From Tous-C4FEB sp044356555 (GTDB lineage Bacteria > Verrucomicrobiota > Verrucomicrobiia > Opitutales > Opitutaceae), in assembly GCA_044356555.1 (NCBI GenBank), contig JBIKWB010000010.1:1-64000 (forward strand): a stretch of DNA of 64,000 nt, in the 5' to 3' direction. A program made the position numbers and the translations under genes. The notes below the pieces were generated by a model. The model made no database searches and was not told the DNA's origin. It saw only the letters and a list, made by a program, of their open reading frames with translations. Position 1 is the stretch's first letter, and every line of letters starts with the position of its first letter. Shown here piece by piece: positions 16,815 to 26,052 of the stretch.

Positions 16815-17843
16815 TCAGTTGTCGAGCGCGACGCCGTTGTTCCAAAGGCGGTAGAGTTCCTCGGCGCTCGGGACTTCGGCAGGGCGCACGATGCGGAAAC
16901 CGATCCACGGGGCGCTGGTGTGATACCACACACTTTTCGGCAGTTGGGGATCGAGCATCTTCCAGTCGGGGCTCGAACCGCGCCGGGCGGCGCTGCGTAG
17001 GAGCTCGGGGCCGTCGCTCCAGTTCCCGCCACGCACGGCGTGGGGATAGGGCTGCGTCGAGCGCACCCATGAGGCTGCGGCGGGATCGCCTTTCAGGCGG
17101 GAGTAGGCGTCGGACTCGTATTGGTCCAAGGTCCATTCGGATACGTTGCCGTGCAGATCGTAAAGTCCCCATGCATTCGGTTTCTTGCTACCGACTTTGC
17201 CGTATTTGTCGGCGCTGAAGACGGCGTAAGCGGCGAGGGCGGCGGGATCGTCGCCGGAGGAATAGGCGGTCGTCGTGCCGGCGCGTGCGGCGTACTCCCA
17301 CTCGGCTTCGGTGGGCAGGCGGTAGAAACGGCCGGTCTTGGCGCTGAGCCATTGGCAATATTTCGATGCGGCGTGGTGGGTCATGCTGATCGCCGGATAA
17401 CCCTCGCGGCCCATGCCGAAGCTCATTTCGACGTATGGTTTCGTGGGGTGAGAGACGGCGTCGGCCTCGGTCTTCGTGGTGCGACCGACCGCATCGGAGG
17501 CGAACATGAAGATTTCATATTCGCTCCAAGTCACTTCGTGTTGACCGATCCAGAACGCGGGCAGGGCGACGCGGATTTGCGGACCTTCGTCGGGTTGGCG
17601 GTTTTTTTCGGTGGGCGGGCTGCCAAACAGGAATGTGCCGGCCGGGATCGGTTGCATCCTGAAGGTGACGGTGGTGTCGGGAATTTTTTCCTCATAGGCC
17701 GCGGCGGCGGGACTCGCGGCGGCGGCGAGGATTTTTTCCCGAATCTGGCGGACGAGAGCGAGTTCCTTGGGGTCGAACTCCGGTGCGGAGAACGCGGGAA
17801 GGACGGAGGCGCAGAAGACGAACAGGCCGGCGATGAGTTTCAT
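16815..17843 (-). CDS. Exported FGE/SUMF1-fold protein without the catalytic cysteines
   Basis: The 342-residue protein has a signal peptide (1-19) and a formylglycine-generating-enzyme fold (about 55-325). Family landmarks are GTFLFGSP, the WIGQHEVTWSEYE region, RLPTEAEWEYAARAG, and HGNVSEWTLDQYE. The C-terminal part reads AVRGGNWSDGPELLRSAARR and lacks the two cysteines that bind copper and catalyse oxidation in true FGE. It is therefore probably not a sulfatase-activating enzyme. It overlaps apbE by 4 bp at its start and is the last gene of the five-gene minus-strand operon. Its role there is unknown; ligand binding or an altered chemistry is possible. Confidence 0.85.
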   Translation of the reverse strand: MKLIAGLFVFCASVLPAFSAPEFDPKELALVRQIREKILAAAASPAAAAYEEKIPDTTVTFRMQPIPAGTFLFGSPPTEKNRQPDEGPQIRVALPAFWIGQHEVTWSEYEIFMFASDAVGRTTKTEADAVSHPTKPYVEMSFGMGREGYPAISMTHHAASKYCQWLSAKTGRFYRLPTEAEWEYAARAGTTTAYSSGDDPAALAAYAVFSADKYGKVGSKKPNAWGLYDLHGNVSEWTLDQYESDAYSRLKGDPAAASWVRSTQPYPHAVRGGNWSDGPELLRSAARRGSSPDWKMLDPQLPKSVWYHTSAPWIGFRIVRPAEVPSAEELYRLWNNGVALDN

Positions 17844-18802
17844 GGTGAAGTGAGCAGGGCGACGGGGTCGCGGCGGTGGATGATGAGACGTACGGGATCG
17901 GGTGAGGCGTCGGTGAGGCGTTGAGCGGCAACCGGGTCGAGCACGCTGCAGGCGGTGGCAAGGGCGTCGGCGACCGTGGCGCGGCGAGCAACCACGGTGA
18001 CGGCGACGGGCTGCGTGAGGCCAAGACCGGTAGCGGGATCGACGATATGGGAAAAACGCACCCCGCCGATCTCGACGAATTGCTCCGCGTCGCCCGAGGT
18101 GGAGACGGCGGCGTGAGCGAGGACGAGAGTCGTCCGCGTGGCGGTTGCGTCGCCAAAGGGCGCAAGCTCGATACTCCAGCCGCGTTTGCCGGGTGGAGGA
18201 TCGCCGAGGGCGAGATCGCCGCTGGCTGAGACCATGGCGGCGGGAAATCCGAGTTGAGTCAGCAGGTTGAGCGCCGCATCGGCCGCGTAGCCTTTGGCGA
18301 TACCGCCGAGATCGAGTGCCATACCGGGGCGGAGCAGGGTCGCGGTCTGCCGCGCCGGATCGAGGTGCAGGTGGGCGAAGCCGGCGGCGCGACGGGCGGA
18401 GGCGAGCGCATCTGCGGTGGGAAGTGCGCGGGCGCGTCGGGATTCTCGCCAGAGGCGGGTCAAAGGCCCCAGGGTCACATCGAAGGCGCCGTCGGTTCTT
18501 GCGGCGAGGTCTTGGCTGATTTGCAGGATCGCGAAGAGATCGGCGCTGACCGGTAAGGGCGTGCCGGCCGGTTGGCGGCAGAGGCGTGAGAGCTCGCTGG
18601 CCTCGTTATAATCGGAAAACGTGCGGTCGAGTTCGGCGATGCGGTCAAAGGCGGCGCGGGCGGCCGAGTCGGCCGGCGCTTGGGAATAGACCACGAGGCG
18701 AAACAGCGTGCCCATGTGAGGCTCGACGAATTCGCGGCGCTCCTGTGCGAGCGAAGACGCGAGTAAGGCCAAGGCGACCGCCGCGAATTTCCAGCCCGGC
18801 AT
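17840..18802 (-). CDS. apbE: FAD:protein FMN transferase
   Basis: ApbE attaches FMN covalently to Thr/Ser of exported flavoproteins. The 320-residue protein carries a signal peptide (1-19), the entry motif PHMGTLFRL, the core DLGGIAKGYAAD, STSGD, and the magnesium-site motif HIVDPATG. I chose the ATG at 18802. The longer reading frame upstream is Arg-rich and not protein-like. There is no lipobox Cys, so it is likely a soluble periplasmic enzyme. It is the fourth gene of the operon. No protein with a recognisable FMN-binding target domain is in the window, so its substrate is elsewhere or new. Confidence 0.9.
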   Translation of the reverse strand: MPGWKFAAVALALLASSLAQERREFVEPHMGTLFRLVVYSQAPADSAARAAFDRIAELDRTFSDYNEASELSRLCRQPAGTPLPVSADLFAILQISQDLAARTDGAFDVTLGPLTRLWRESRRARALPTADALASARRAAGFAHLHLDPARQTATLLRPGMALDLGGIAKGYAADAALNLLTQLGFPAAMVSASGDLALGDPPPGKRGWSIELAPFGDATATRTTLVLAHAAVSTSGDAEQFVEIGGVRFSHIVDPATGLGLTQPVAVTVVARRATVADALATACSVLDPVAAQRLTDASPDPVRLIIHRRDPVALLTSP

Positions 18803-18813
18803 GACGCGATGCC

Positions 18814-19719
18814 TTAGCTGGCGATGACGGCGTCGAGCTTGGCGGAAAGTTGGGCGAGCCACGCGGCGTCTTCGAGGCCGGGCGGGCGATACTGCTCGGT
18901 GATCATCCAGCCGGAGTAGCGGATCTCGTCGAGGGCGGCGAGGACCTTGGGCCAATCGCTGTCCCCTTCGAAAAGATCGACTCTGAAGCCGGCGCCGGGG
19001 CCTTTTTCGTCGCGGATTTTACGGCTGTATTCTTTGACGTGAATTTGGACGACGCGTGGGCCAAGCGTGCGAATCCAATGCTCGGGCCAGCCGGTGTTGA
19101 CGATGTTGCCGACGTCGAAATGCCAGCGGACGAACGGGCTTTTGAAGGAGTCGACGTACGCGACGGCTTCGAGCGGGCTGAGAAGAAACCGGTTCCAAAC
19201 ATTCTCGATCGCGATGACGACGCCGAGCGATTCGGCGAGCGGCACGGCTTTGGCAATCTCGGCGACAGAGCGGGCGTAGGCGTCGGCGTAGGACGTTTCT
19301 TTGGTGACGACGGCGGGGACGAGCAGAACGGAACTGGCGCCATACGCCTTGGCGTCGCGCAGGCCTTGTTTGAGACCTTCGAGGCCGATTTCGCGCGTGG
19401 CGGGATTGGGATCGGAGAGCGGTTTGGCCCAATGCGTCGAGATGACCACGCTCGGGATGGCGAGACCGGTTTGGTCGCGGGCGGCGAGGACCTCGGTCTG
19501 ATCCATGGCGCTGTTGACTTCGACGCCGTCGAAGCCGGCGGCGCGCAGGAGGACAAAGCGGTCGGCGACTTTCAGTTTTTCAAGATTTGGGCCGCCGAAG
19601 GTGCCATACATGAAGCCCTTTTTGAGCGCGCGTTTTTTACCGGCGGCGGGCTGGGCGCGGGCGAAAGGAGCGAGCGCGGCGAGCGCGGCGGAAGAGAGAA
19701 GGAAGTCGCGGCGGTTCAT
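18814..19719 (-). CDS. Exported sugar isomerase/epimerase, xylose-isomerase-like TIM barrel
   Basis: The 301-residue product begins with a Tat-like signal, MNRRDFLLSSAALAALAP, and then an AP-endonuclease-2/hydroxypyruvate-isomerase-type barrel. Typical elements are GFDGVEV (strand with Glu), IAIENVWN (metal-ligand Glu), WHFDVGNIV (Asp/His), and HVKEY with a later EQY. Such barrels use a divalent metal on keto- and aldo-sugars, and some act on 3-keto-glycosides. The start at 19719 removes 40 non-homologous residues from the longer frame. It lies 8 bp from the Gfo/Idh gene upstream in the operon and 11 bp from apbE downstream. Confidence 0.85.
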   Translation of the reverse strand: MNRRDFLLSSAALAALAPFARAQPAAGKKRALKKGFMYGTFGGPNLEKLKVADRFVLLRAAGFDGVEVNSAMDQTEVLAARDQTGLAIPSVVISTHWAKPLSDPNPATREIGLEGLKQGLRDAKAYGASSVLLVPAVVTKETSYADAYARSVAEIAKAVPLAESLGVVIAIENVWNRFLLSPLEAVAYVDSFKSPFVRWHFDVGNIVNTGWPEHWIRTLGPRVVQIHVKEYSRKIRDEKGPGAGFRVDLFEGDSDWPKVLAALDEIRYSGWMITEQYRPPGLEDAAWLAQLSAKLDAVIAS

Positions 19720-19727
19720 GGTGAAAA

Positions 19728-21014
19728 TCAGGCGAGCTTGGTCTGGCCGGGGATGGCGCGGGCGGCCACGGGGCGCGGGGCGTTCCAGTCGAGGGTGGCG
19801 GGCACGAGCACCTCTTCGGAATTGAGCGCGCGATCCCAAGTGACGACTTGGCCGGTGTAAGCGGCCATGCGGCCCATGATGGCCATGAGCGTGCTGTGGG
19901 CCATGCTGATGCCGTCATTGACGGGTTTGCCGGCGCGGATGGCGGCGAAGAGTTCATCGTGCTCGACCTGATACATGTCGCGGGTGGGACCGGTGTATTT
20001 CCAGTTGGTCTTGCCGGTGATGCCTTGGGTGGCGAGGCGGCCGTTCGAGAAAATGCCCTCGGTGCCCATGACGTAGTCGGTGACCTCGTTGTAGACGCCG
20101 TCGTGCTGTCGGCACGAAAGGGTGGCGCGGACGCCGCTGGCGTATTCGTAGGCGACGCTGAAATTGTCGTACGTGTTGCCGTAGGCGGGGACCGTGCGGC
20201 CACCGACGGCGATGGCCTGCGTGGGCATTTCCTGTTTCATCAGCCATGCGATCTTGTCGACGTTGTGGATCGCCTGTTCGACGAGGTGGTCGCCGGAAAG
20301 CCAGGTGAAGTTATACCAATTGCGCAATTGCCACTCCAGGTCGGTCTGGCCGGGGGTGCGCGTGCCGGGGAATTTCGTGGTAAGCGTGCCGGTGTGATAA
20401 GTCGCGATGATCGCGCGCAGGTCGCCGATGGCGCCGGCGTGAATTTGGGCAACGGTGGCGCGCATCCGTGGGTCGTAGCGCCAGCAGAAACCGGACATGA
20501 CCGAGAGATTTTTGCGCTGGGCCTCGGCGGCCGAGGCGAGGACCGAGCGAATACCGGGGCCGTCGACGGCAACGGGCTTCTCGCAAAAGACGTGTTTTCC
20601 GGCGGCCACGGCGGCACGGAAGTGCTCGGGGCGGAAGGCGGGCGTCGAGGCGAGGAGGACGACGTCGACGCCGCTGTCGATGACCTTTTGATAAGCGTCG
20701 AGCCCGACGAACGACGTGGCCGGGGTGACGTCGATCCGGTTGGCGACGGCGGTCATTTTCTTTAGCGTCGCGAGGCTGGAATCGAGCCGGTCGGCAAACA
20801 CATCGGCGAGGGCGGTGAGGCGCACGCCGGGGTCAGCTTTGAGGGCCTGAAGGGCGGCGCCGGTGCCGCGCCCGCCGCAGCCGATGAGGCCAACCTTGAT
20901 GACCGAAGGAGCGGGAGCGGAGGCATCGGCGGCTCGGGTGAGCGCGGCGGAGGCGACGAGGCCGCCGACGGCGACGGTGGACGAATTGCGGAGGAAGTGG
21001 CGGCGGGTGAGCAT
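19728..21014 (-). CDS. Tat-exported Gfo/Idh/MocA oxidoreductase
   Basis: The 428-residue protein has a twin-arginine signal (TRRHFLRNS at 3-11, then a hydrophobic core to about 28). A Rossmann domain follows with GLIGCGGRGTG, the catalytic-type EKPVAV motif, and a C-terminal Gfo/Idh domain. NAD(P) cofactor should be bound before Tat export, as in glucose-fructose oxidoreductase. Secreted members of this family are very frequent in Verrucomicrobiota and Planctomycetota. Several oxidise sugar C3 in the 3-keto-glycoside pathway. It is second in the operon after the DUF1080 gene. Confidence 0.9.
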   Translation of the reverse strand: MLTRRHFLRNSSTVAVGGLVASAALTRAADASAPAPSVIKVGLIGCGGRGTGAALQALKADPGVRLTALADVFADRLDSSLATLKKMTAVANRIDVTPATSFVGLDAYQKVIDSGVDVVLLASTPAFRPEHFRAAVAAGKHVFCEKPVAVDGPGIRSVLASAAEAQRKNLSVMSGFCWRYDPRMRATVAQIHAGAIGDLRAIIATYHTGTLTTKFPGTRTPGQTDLEWQLRNWYNFTWLSGDHLVEQAIHNVDKIAWLMKQEMPTQAIAVGGRTVPAYGNTYDNFSVAYEYASGVRATLSCRQHDGVYNEVTDYVMGTEGIFSNGRLATQGITGKTNWKYTGPTRDMYQVEHDELFAAIRAGKPVNDGISMAHSTLMAIMGRMAAYTGQVVTWDRALNSEEVLVPATLDWNAPRPVAARAIPGQTKLA

Positions 21015-21038
21015 GGCAGTAGGGGGAGAGAAAAAGCG

Positions 21039-22373
21039 TTAGAGGGACTTGAGGAGAATATCGCGGAACTCGACCGGATCGTTGTGACCGGCGAAGCCGA
21101 AAAAGCCGGACGGACGGTCTTTGCCCGGGTGGGGTTTGCCGGCGAGCACCGAAGGCAGATCGATGGTGGCGAGGTCGGCATCGAGGATGACCGTGCCGTT
21201 GAGCTCGACGCGGACGCGGGAGCCGAGGACGGAAACTTCCTGAAAATTCCATTCACCGATAGGGAATTGATAACCGCGGGCGGCTGCCACCATCCCGTAG
21301 GCCGAGCCATGGGCTTGGCGCGGGTCGATGGGACCCTTTATCCGCTCGTAGTGTTCGTCGAGCACCTGAAGTTCACACATGCCCACGTAGGCCGGATCGC
21401 CGGTGCCGGGATAGCGTAAAGCGAGACCATTGTTGCCGGCAGGCGGCAGTTTGAAATGCAAGCGGGCGTGAAAATCGGTGAGCTCGCGGTTCCAGTAGAT
21501 TGTGCCGCCCTTGCCCTTTTGCCAAACGAGCGCGCCGTCTCTGGCGGCGACGGCTTCGAGCGGCCCGGCCCAACCGTCGAGATTTTTACCGTTGAAGATC
21601 GGCTGAAACCCCTCGTTGCCGCGGGCGGCGAGGAGACGGGTGGCCTCGGCGGGACCGATTTCGCGGATGTAAAGATTGCGCCAACGGGTCTCGCCGCCGT
21701 GTGTTTGAAGTTGGATCGGGCCGCGCGCGGGAATCGGGCGCCGCTGGGCGGGCGGGAGATTTTTGTCGTAGAAATTCTCTAGGATCACGTGGTCGACGAC
21801 GGGTTGGTCGTTGAGCCAGATGCTCACGCGGCTGCCGACCATAATGACGCGGAAGCGGTTCCACTCCCCGACGGGGCGGTCGGCGCGTACGAGGGGGTCG
21901 CGGCCGGGAGAAGTTTTGGCGTTGTTCCAGAGACCGCCCGAGCCTTTCGCGGCACCGTGGCCTTTGGGGTCGGGCATGGCGGGATCCCAAATTTGAACTT
22001 GGGGCACGCCGCGTAAGTAGAGGCCGGAGTCTGTGCCAGTGGTGATCTTCCAATCGACGAGCAACTCGAAGTCACCGTAGTCGCGCACGGTGGTGGCGTA
22101 GCCGCCGAGGCCGTCGTTGAGCAATTCGCCGGCGTCAACGGACCAATGAGGTTTGCCGTCCTTGAGGGCGGTGAGGCTTGCGGTCCATTTGGCAACCAAG
22201 GCGTCGCGCTCGGCGGGCGAAAGGGCCATGAGCTTGCGATGGTCGTAGGTGTCGCCGCCGCGCCAGCCAGCGAGATCGGTGCCGTTAAAGAGCGACGTGA
22301 AGCCGGCGGGGGGCGCGGCCCGGCCGGAGGATGCGGCGACGACGAGCAAAATAACCAAGCAAATACGGTGCAT
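21039..22373 (-). CDS. Exported protein with two DUF1080 (3-keto-disaccharide hydrolase) domains
   Basis: A signal peptide (1-20) is followed by two DUF1080 domains, beginning with SLFNGTDLAGW near 29-37 and PIFNGKNLDGW near 260. The first contains WKITTGTDSGLYLRG, the usual glycan-binding strand. DUF1080 has been named 3-keto-disaccharide hydrolase because members cleave 3-keto-glycosides. The 444-residue length fits two repeats. I chose the ATG at 22373, where the signal peptide begins. It is the first gene of the minus-strand operon and diverges from the transporter gene over 181 bp, which should hold both promoters. Confidence 0.9.
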   Translation of the reverse strand: MHRICLVILLVVAASSGRAAPPAGFTSLFNGTDLAGWRGGDTYDHRKLMALSPAERDALVAKWTASLTALKDGKPHWSVDAGELLNDGLGGYATTVRDYGDFELLVDWKITTGTDSGLYLRGVPQVQIWDPAMPDPKGHGAAKGSGGLWNNAKTSPGRDPLVRADRPVGEWNRFRVIMVGSRVSIWLNDQPVVDHVILENFYDKNLPPAQRRPIPARGPIQLQTHGGETRWRNLYIREIGPAEATRLLAARGNEGFQPIFNGKNLDGWAGPLEAVAARDGALVWQKGKGGTIYWNRELTDFHARLHFKLPPAGNNGLALRYPGTGDPAYVGMCELQVLDEHYERIKGPIDPRQAHGSAYGMVAAARGYQFPIGEWNFQEVSVLGSRVRVELNGTVILDADLATIDLPSVLAGKPHPGKDRPSGFFGFAGHNDPVEFRDILLKSL

Positions 22374-22554
22374 TTTCAAGATGGGGGCGGTCGGAAGCAC
22401 GGCGGAAACTGGAAGAGGATTTGAGGCGAAAGGAAACGGGAATTTATTCGAACATTCTTTTTTATTCCGGCTTGGCCTGATGGCACAGGAGCGCAATGTT
22501 TGCCGGCTTAATCTTCGTCGGCTATCCGCCGATTTTCAGTCACCCCGTATCTAT

Positions 22555-23898
22555 ATGTCGCACGTTGTTCCTTCCTGCAAAGGCCGGCTCTTCTTCATGA
22601 TGGTGCTCCAGTTTTTCATCTGGGGCGCTTGGCTCCCGTTGATCTTCGGTTACCTGCCGAGTCTCGGATTTTCCCCCGGGCAGCAGGCCTTGATTTTGAA
22701 TGCGTTTCCGGTGGCTTCGATCATCGGCATGTTTTTCAGCAACCAGTGGGCAGACCGGAAATTTGCGCCGGAGAAGTTTTTGGCTTTCTCCCACCTTGTG
22801 GGCGGAATCGCGATCCTCGGGTGCGGACTCACGAAGGAGTTTTGGCCGTTTTTTCTGCTGATGCTGGTGCATTGTCTATTCTACGTGCCGACGATCTCGA
22901 TCACGAATTCGATCGCCTTCGCGAACATGAGGAATCCGGAAAAAGAGTTCGGCGTGGTGCGGGTGGGCGGGACGATCGGCTGGATTCTCGCAGCGTGGCC
23001 GTTCACATTTATCTTTGTGAATTGGGCGGCGGTGGAGGCGGCGAATCCCGTCGGGTTCGTGGACTGGTTGGGCAAGGCGCTCGCGAATCCGCTGTCGGGC
23101 GATGCGGCTAAAGCGGCGACGAAGTGGACCTTTATTGTGGCGGGGCTCGCCTCGCTGGCGCTGGCGGCGTTCAGCCTGGTGTTGCCAAAGAGTGCGCCGA
23201 AAGTCGCGGCGGCACCGGGCACGGTGGAGAAACTCGCCTGGATCGAGGCGTTCAAGCTGTTGAAGCACCCGTTCCTGCTCGTGCTGTGGCTGGTGACGTT
23301 GGTCGACTCGTTTGTGCACAACTGCTATTTCAACTGGACCGGAGTGTTTCTCGGCACTCCGAAGGAAGCGGGTGGCGTGGGGATCGCGTCGAACTGGATC
23401 GCGCCCGTGATGAGCTTGGGCCAGATCGCGGAGATTTTGACCATGCTCGTGCTCGGTGTTGTGTTGAAGAATCTGGGTTGGCGCACGACGTTGGTGGTCG
23501 GGGTGCTGGGCCACGCGGGCCGATTCGCGGTGTATGCGTTTTGGCCCGAGAGCACGACGATGATCATCGCGGTCCAGTTGCTCCACGGGGTTTGCTACGC
23601 GTTTTTCTTTGCGACGGTTTACATCTTCGTGGACGCACATTGTCCGAAGGATATCCGTTCGAGCGCGCAGGGGCTCTTCAATCTCCAGATTCTCGGAGTC
23701 GGTGCTTTGTTGGCCAATTCGATCTGCCCGTGGCTGATTCAAAAAGTTTACACGGCTGGCGGCGTGACGGATTTCCGCGGGTTGTTCATCGTGCCGATGG
23801 CCGTAGCCTCGGTCGCGGCCATCGCGTTGGCCATCTGTTTCAGGCCGCCAAGCGCTCGGCCGGGTGAAGCGATCGGCGGAAGCGCATCGGCACATTAA
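22555..23898 (+). CDS. MFS transporter, nucleoside:H+ symporter (NupG-like) family
   Basis: The 447-residue protein has about 12 membrane helices. It opens with FMMVLQFFIWGAWLPL, followed by ISITNSIAFANM and a VRVGGTIGWILAAW helix, both typical of the NupG/XapB branch of MFS. Known members import nucleosides, but verrucomicrobial and bacteroidetal relatives often sit with Gfo/Idh and DUF1080 genes. That context suggests sugars or modified glycosides here. The start at 22555 was chosen because the upstream frame is not membrane-like. The second Gfo/Idh gene follows 37 bp downstream and is likely co-transcribed. Confidence 0.85.
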   Translation: MSHVVPSCKGRLFFMMVLQFFIWGAWLPLIFGYLPSLGFSPGQQALILNAFPVASIIGMFFSNQWADRKFAPEKFLAFSHLVGGIAILGCGLTKEFWPFFLLMLVHCLFYVPTISITNSIAFANMRNPEKEFGVVRVGGTIGWILAAWPFTFIFVNWAAVEAANPVGFVDWLGKALANPLSGDAAKAATKWTFIVAGLASLALAAFSLVLPKSAPKVAAAPGTVEKLAWIEAFKLLKHPFLLVLWLVTLVDSFVHNCYFNWTGVFLGTPKEAGGVGIASNWIAPVMSLGQIAEILTMLVLGVVLKNLGWRTTLVVGVLGHAGRFAVYAFWPESTTMIIAVQLLHGVCYAFFFATVYIFVDAHCPKDIRSSAQGLFNLQILGVGALLANSICPWLIQKVYTAGGVTDFRGLFIVPMAVASVAAIALAICFRPPSARPGEAIGGSASAH

Positions 23899-23935
23899 TC
23901 GTCCAGTCCGGATAAACCCGAAACTTTCACTTCAA

Positions 23936-25015
23936 ATGACGGCAAAAATTCGTGTTCTGGTCGTAGGTTGCGGGCACATGGGAATCTCCCACGCGCGGGC
24001 TTACCGGGCGATGGCGGGAGATTTTGAAATCGTGGGTCTGGTGAGCCGCGGACCGGCGTCGCGGGGAAAACTGAATGCGGAACTCGGTGGCGAGTGCGCG
24101 GAGTTTTCCGATTTCAAGGCGGCGTTGGCGGCGACGCAGCCGGATGCGGTGTGCATCAGCACGTATGCGGAGACGCACGCCGACTACGCCGTCGCGGCGA
24201 TGGAAGCGGGAGCCCATGTGTTTCTGGAAAAGCCGGTCGCCGACAACCTCGCCGATTGCGAGCGGGTGATGGCGACGGCGAAGCGGCTCAGTCGGAAGCT
24301 GGTCGTGGGTTATATTCTGCACGTTCACCCATCGTGGCAGAAGTTTACCGAGCTCGCGCAGACGTTGGGCAAGCCGCTGGTGATGCGGATGAATTTGAAC
24401 CAACAGAGTTCGGGTGCGAATTGGGAGACGCACAAGAATTTGCTGCGCACGACCTCGCCGATCGTTGATTGCGGGGTGCACTACGTGGATGTGATGTGCC
24501 GGATGACCGGCTCAAGGCCGGTGAGTGTGAGCGGGATCGGGGCGCGGCTGACGGACGAGATCGCGGTCGATCAGATCAACTACGGCCATCTTCAGGTGAC
24601 GTTCGCGGATGGCTCGATCGGATGGTACGAGGCGGGTTGGGGGCCGATGATGAGCGAGACGGCATTTTTCGTGAAAGACGTGATCGGACCGAAAGGGTGT
24701 GTGAGTATCGTCGCAAAATCGGCGGCGGCCGCGGGGATGTCGGCCGACGTGGATTCTCACTCGAAGACGGAGTCGTTGCGGTTGCACCATGCGACGCGCA
24801 AAGCCGACGGGACCTTCGACCGCGCGGACGAGATCATCGACGTCAACGATGAGCCGAACCACGACGAATTGTGCCGACGCGAACAGGATGTATTTTTGCG
24901 GGCGATCCGGGAGGATCGCGATCTGACGGCGCATTGGCAGAGCGCCGTGGACAGCTTGAGAATCGTACTCGCGGCGGATCAATCGTTCCGCGAGCGGCGG
25001 ACGGTGACGTTATAG
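23936..25015 (+). CDS. Cytoplasmic Gfo/Idh/MocA oxidoreductase
   Basis: The 359-residue protein has no signal peptide, unlike the family member at 19728. The Rossmann motif is VVGCGHMGISHARAY. The catalytic Lys is in HVFLEKPVADN, and a DCGVHYVDVM segment corresponds to the D-x-x-x-H catalytic region. It therefore appears active, probably as an NAD-dependent dehydrogenase of a sugar or cyclitol. Pairing with the MFS gene suggests it acts on the imported product. Its 3' end converges with mipA across a 5-bp gap. Confidence 0.88.
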   Translation: MTAKIRVLVVGCGHMGISHARAYRAMAGDFEIVGLVSRGPASRGKLNAELGGECAEFSDFKAALAATQPDAVCISTYAETHADYAVAAMEAGAHVFLEKPVADNLADCERVMATAKRLSRKLVVGYILHVHPSWQKFTELAQTLGKPLVMRMNLNQQSSGANWETHKNLLRTTSPIVDCGVHYVDVMCRMTGSRPVSVSGIGARLTDEIAVDQINYGHLQVTFADGSIGWYEAGWGPMMSETAFFVKDVIGPKGCVSIVAKSAAAAGMSADVDSHSKTESLRLHHATRKADGTFDRADEIIDVNDEPNHDELCRREQDVFLRAIREDRDLTAHWQSAVDSLRIVLAADQSFRERRTVTL

Positions 25016-25020
25016 CGATA

Positions 25021-25890
25021 TCAGTCGACGGAGCGTCGGGAGCTTTCCCAGATCGCCCAAGACAAGCCGAAGGCGAAGTTCCAGTTGGCTTTACGGGCGA
25101 GCAAGGTGCTGCGGCGGTTGGTCGCGCCGTGATAGAGCCCGGTTTGTGAGCCGACGAAGAGGCGGACTTGCGGGGTGAGCCGGCGGGAAAGACCGATCGA
25201 TACCTCGGATCCCAAATACCCGGACTCGGCGTCGAACACCGGGCGATCGCGCAGAGCGAACTCCGGGCGGACTTCGTAAAAATAATCCATGAGTTTTTCA
25301 GAGGAAAATATGGGGCCGACGCCGAGCGAGAGGGTGTTGCCACCGATGAAGTCGCGGTCGCGGTAGGTGAGGCGGGGATTGAGCACGAATCCACGGGAGC
25401 GGATCCCGCCGTCGCCGAAGCTGAGGGAGGCGCGGACCGGGAGGTTCACGGTGAGCGAGCGATCCTTCTCTTCCCAGGCGCGCCAAGTGAGCTGGGGGCC
25501 GATTTCACCGAGAAAGTCGAGGTCGGGCATACCGCGACGCAGGATGTTTTTGTCAGATTCGGCGTTGAGCGAACCGTCGAAGCTCAGATCAAATTCAAGC
25601 GTTTCGCTGAGTTGAAAACGCCCGCGCACAATTCCGCCGTCGCCGGCGCGCAGAACCTTTCCCCGGTAGATGAAGTAGGGAACGGGAAAGCCGCGAAAGC
25701 GGGATTGGGCGGCGCCGGGGTAATCGGAGACGTAACCGCCAATGCCGGCGAGGCCGACCTCCCACAGGGGACGACCGGTGGGGTCGGTGTTTCGCGCGAG
25801 GGTGGTCAAAGGAACCTCTTGGGCGAAAGAGATGGGAGTAAGAACAACGAGAACCAAACCCAGAACTAAGGGGAAACGGTGGAAGCGCAT
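25021..25890 (-). CDS. MipA/OmpV family outer-membrane protein
   Basis: The 289-residue protein has a signal peptide (1-23) and then a beta-barrel made of alternating strands. Features of the MltA-interacting/OmpV family are GLAGIGGYVSDYPGA near the N-terminus, GFPVPYFIYRG, and SGYLGSEVSIGLSRR. The last residue is not Phe, as many outer-membrane proteins have, but the last strand NFAFGLSWAIW is aromatic. Family members have been linked to murein-synthesising complexes and to solute uptake. It diverges from prmA. Confidence 0.85.
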   Translation of the reverse strand: MRFHRFPLVLGLVLVVLTPISFAQEVPLTTLARNTDPTGRPLWEVGLAGIGGYVSDYPGAAQSRFRGFPVPYFIYRGKVLRAGDGGIVRGRFQLSETLEFDLSFDGSLNAESDKNILRRGMPDLDFLGEIGPQLTWRAWEEKDRSLTVNLPVRASLSFGDGGIRSRGFVLNPRLTYRDRDFIGGNTLSLGVGPIFSSEKLMDYFYEVRPEFALRDRPVFDAESGYLGSEVSIGLSRRLTPQVRLFVGSQTGLYHGATNRRSTLLARKANWNFAFGLSWAIWESSRRSVD

Positions 25891-26052
25891 CGCAGCGAAG
25901 AGAGTTCTTGTTCTCGTGGATTCAAGTTGATTCTCAACGATTGGAATCGCGCGTTTGCGGTTCCGAAACCAGCAGGGCGTTCGGCGAATGCGCGAGAGGT
26001 TGGGCGGAATTCTCCTTGCGGCGGGAGAAGGCGGCGGGGACGTTCGGCGGCT

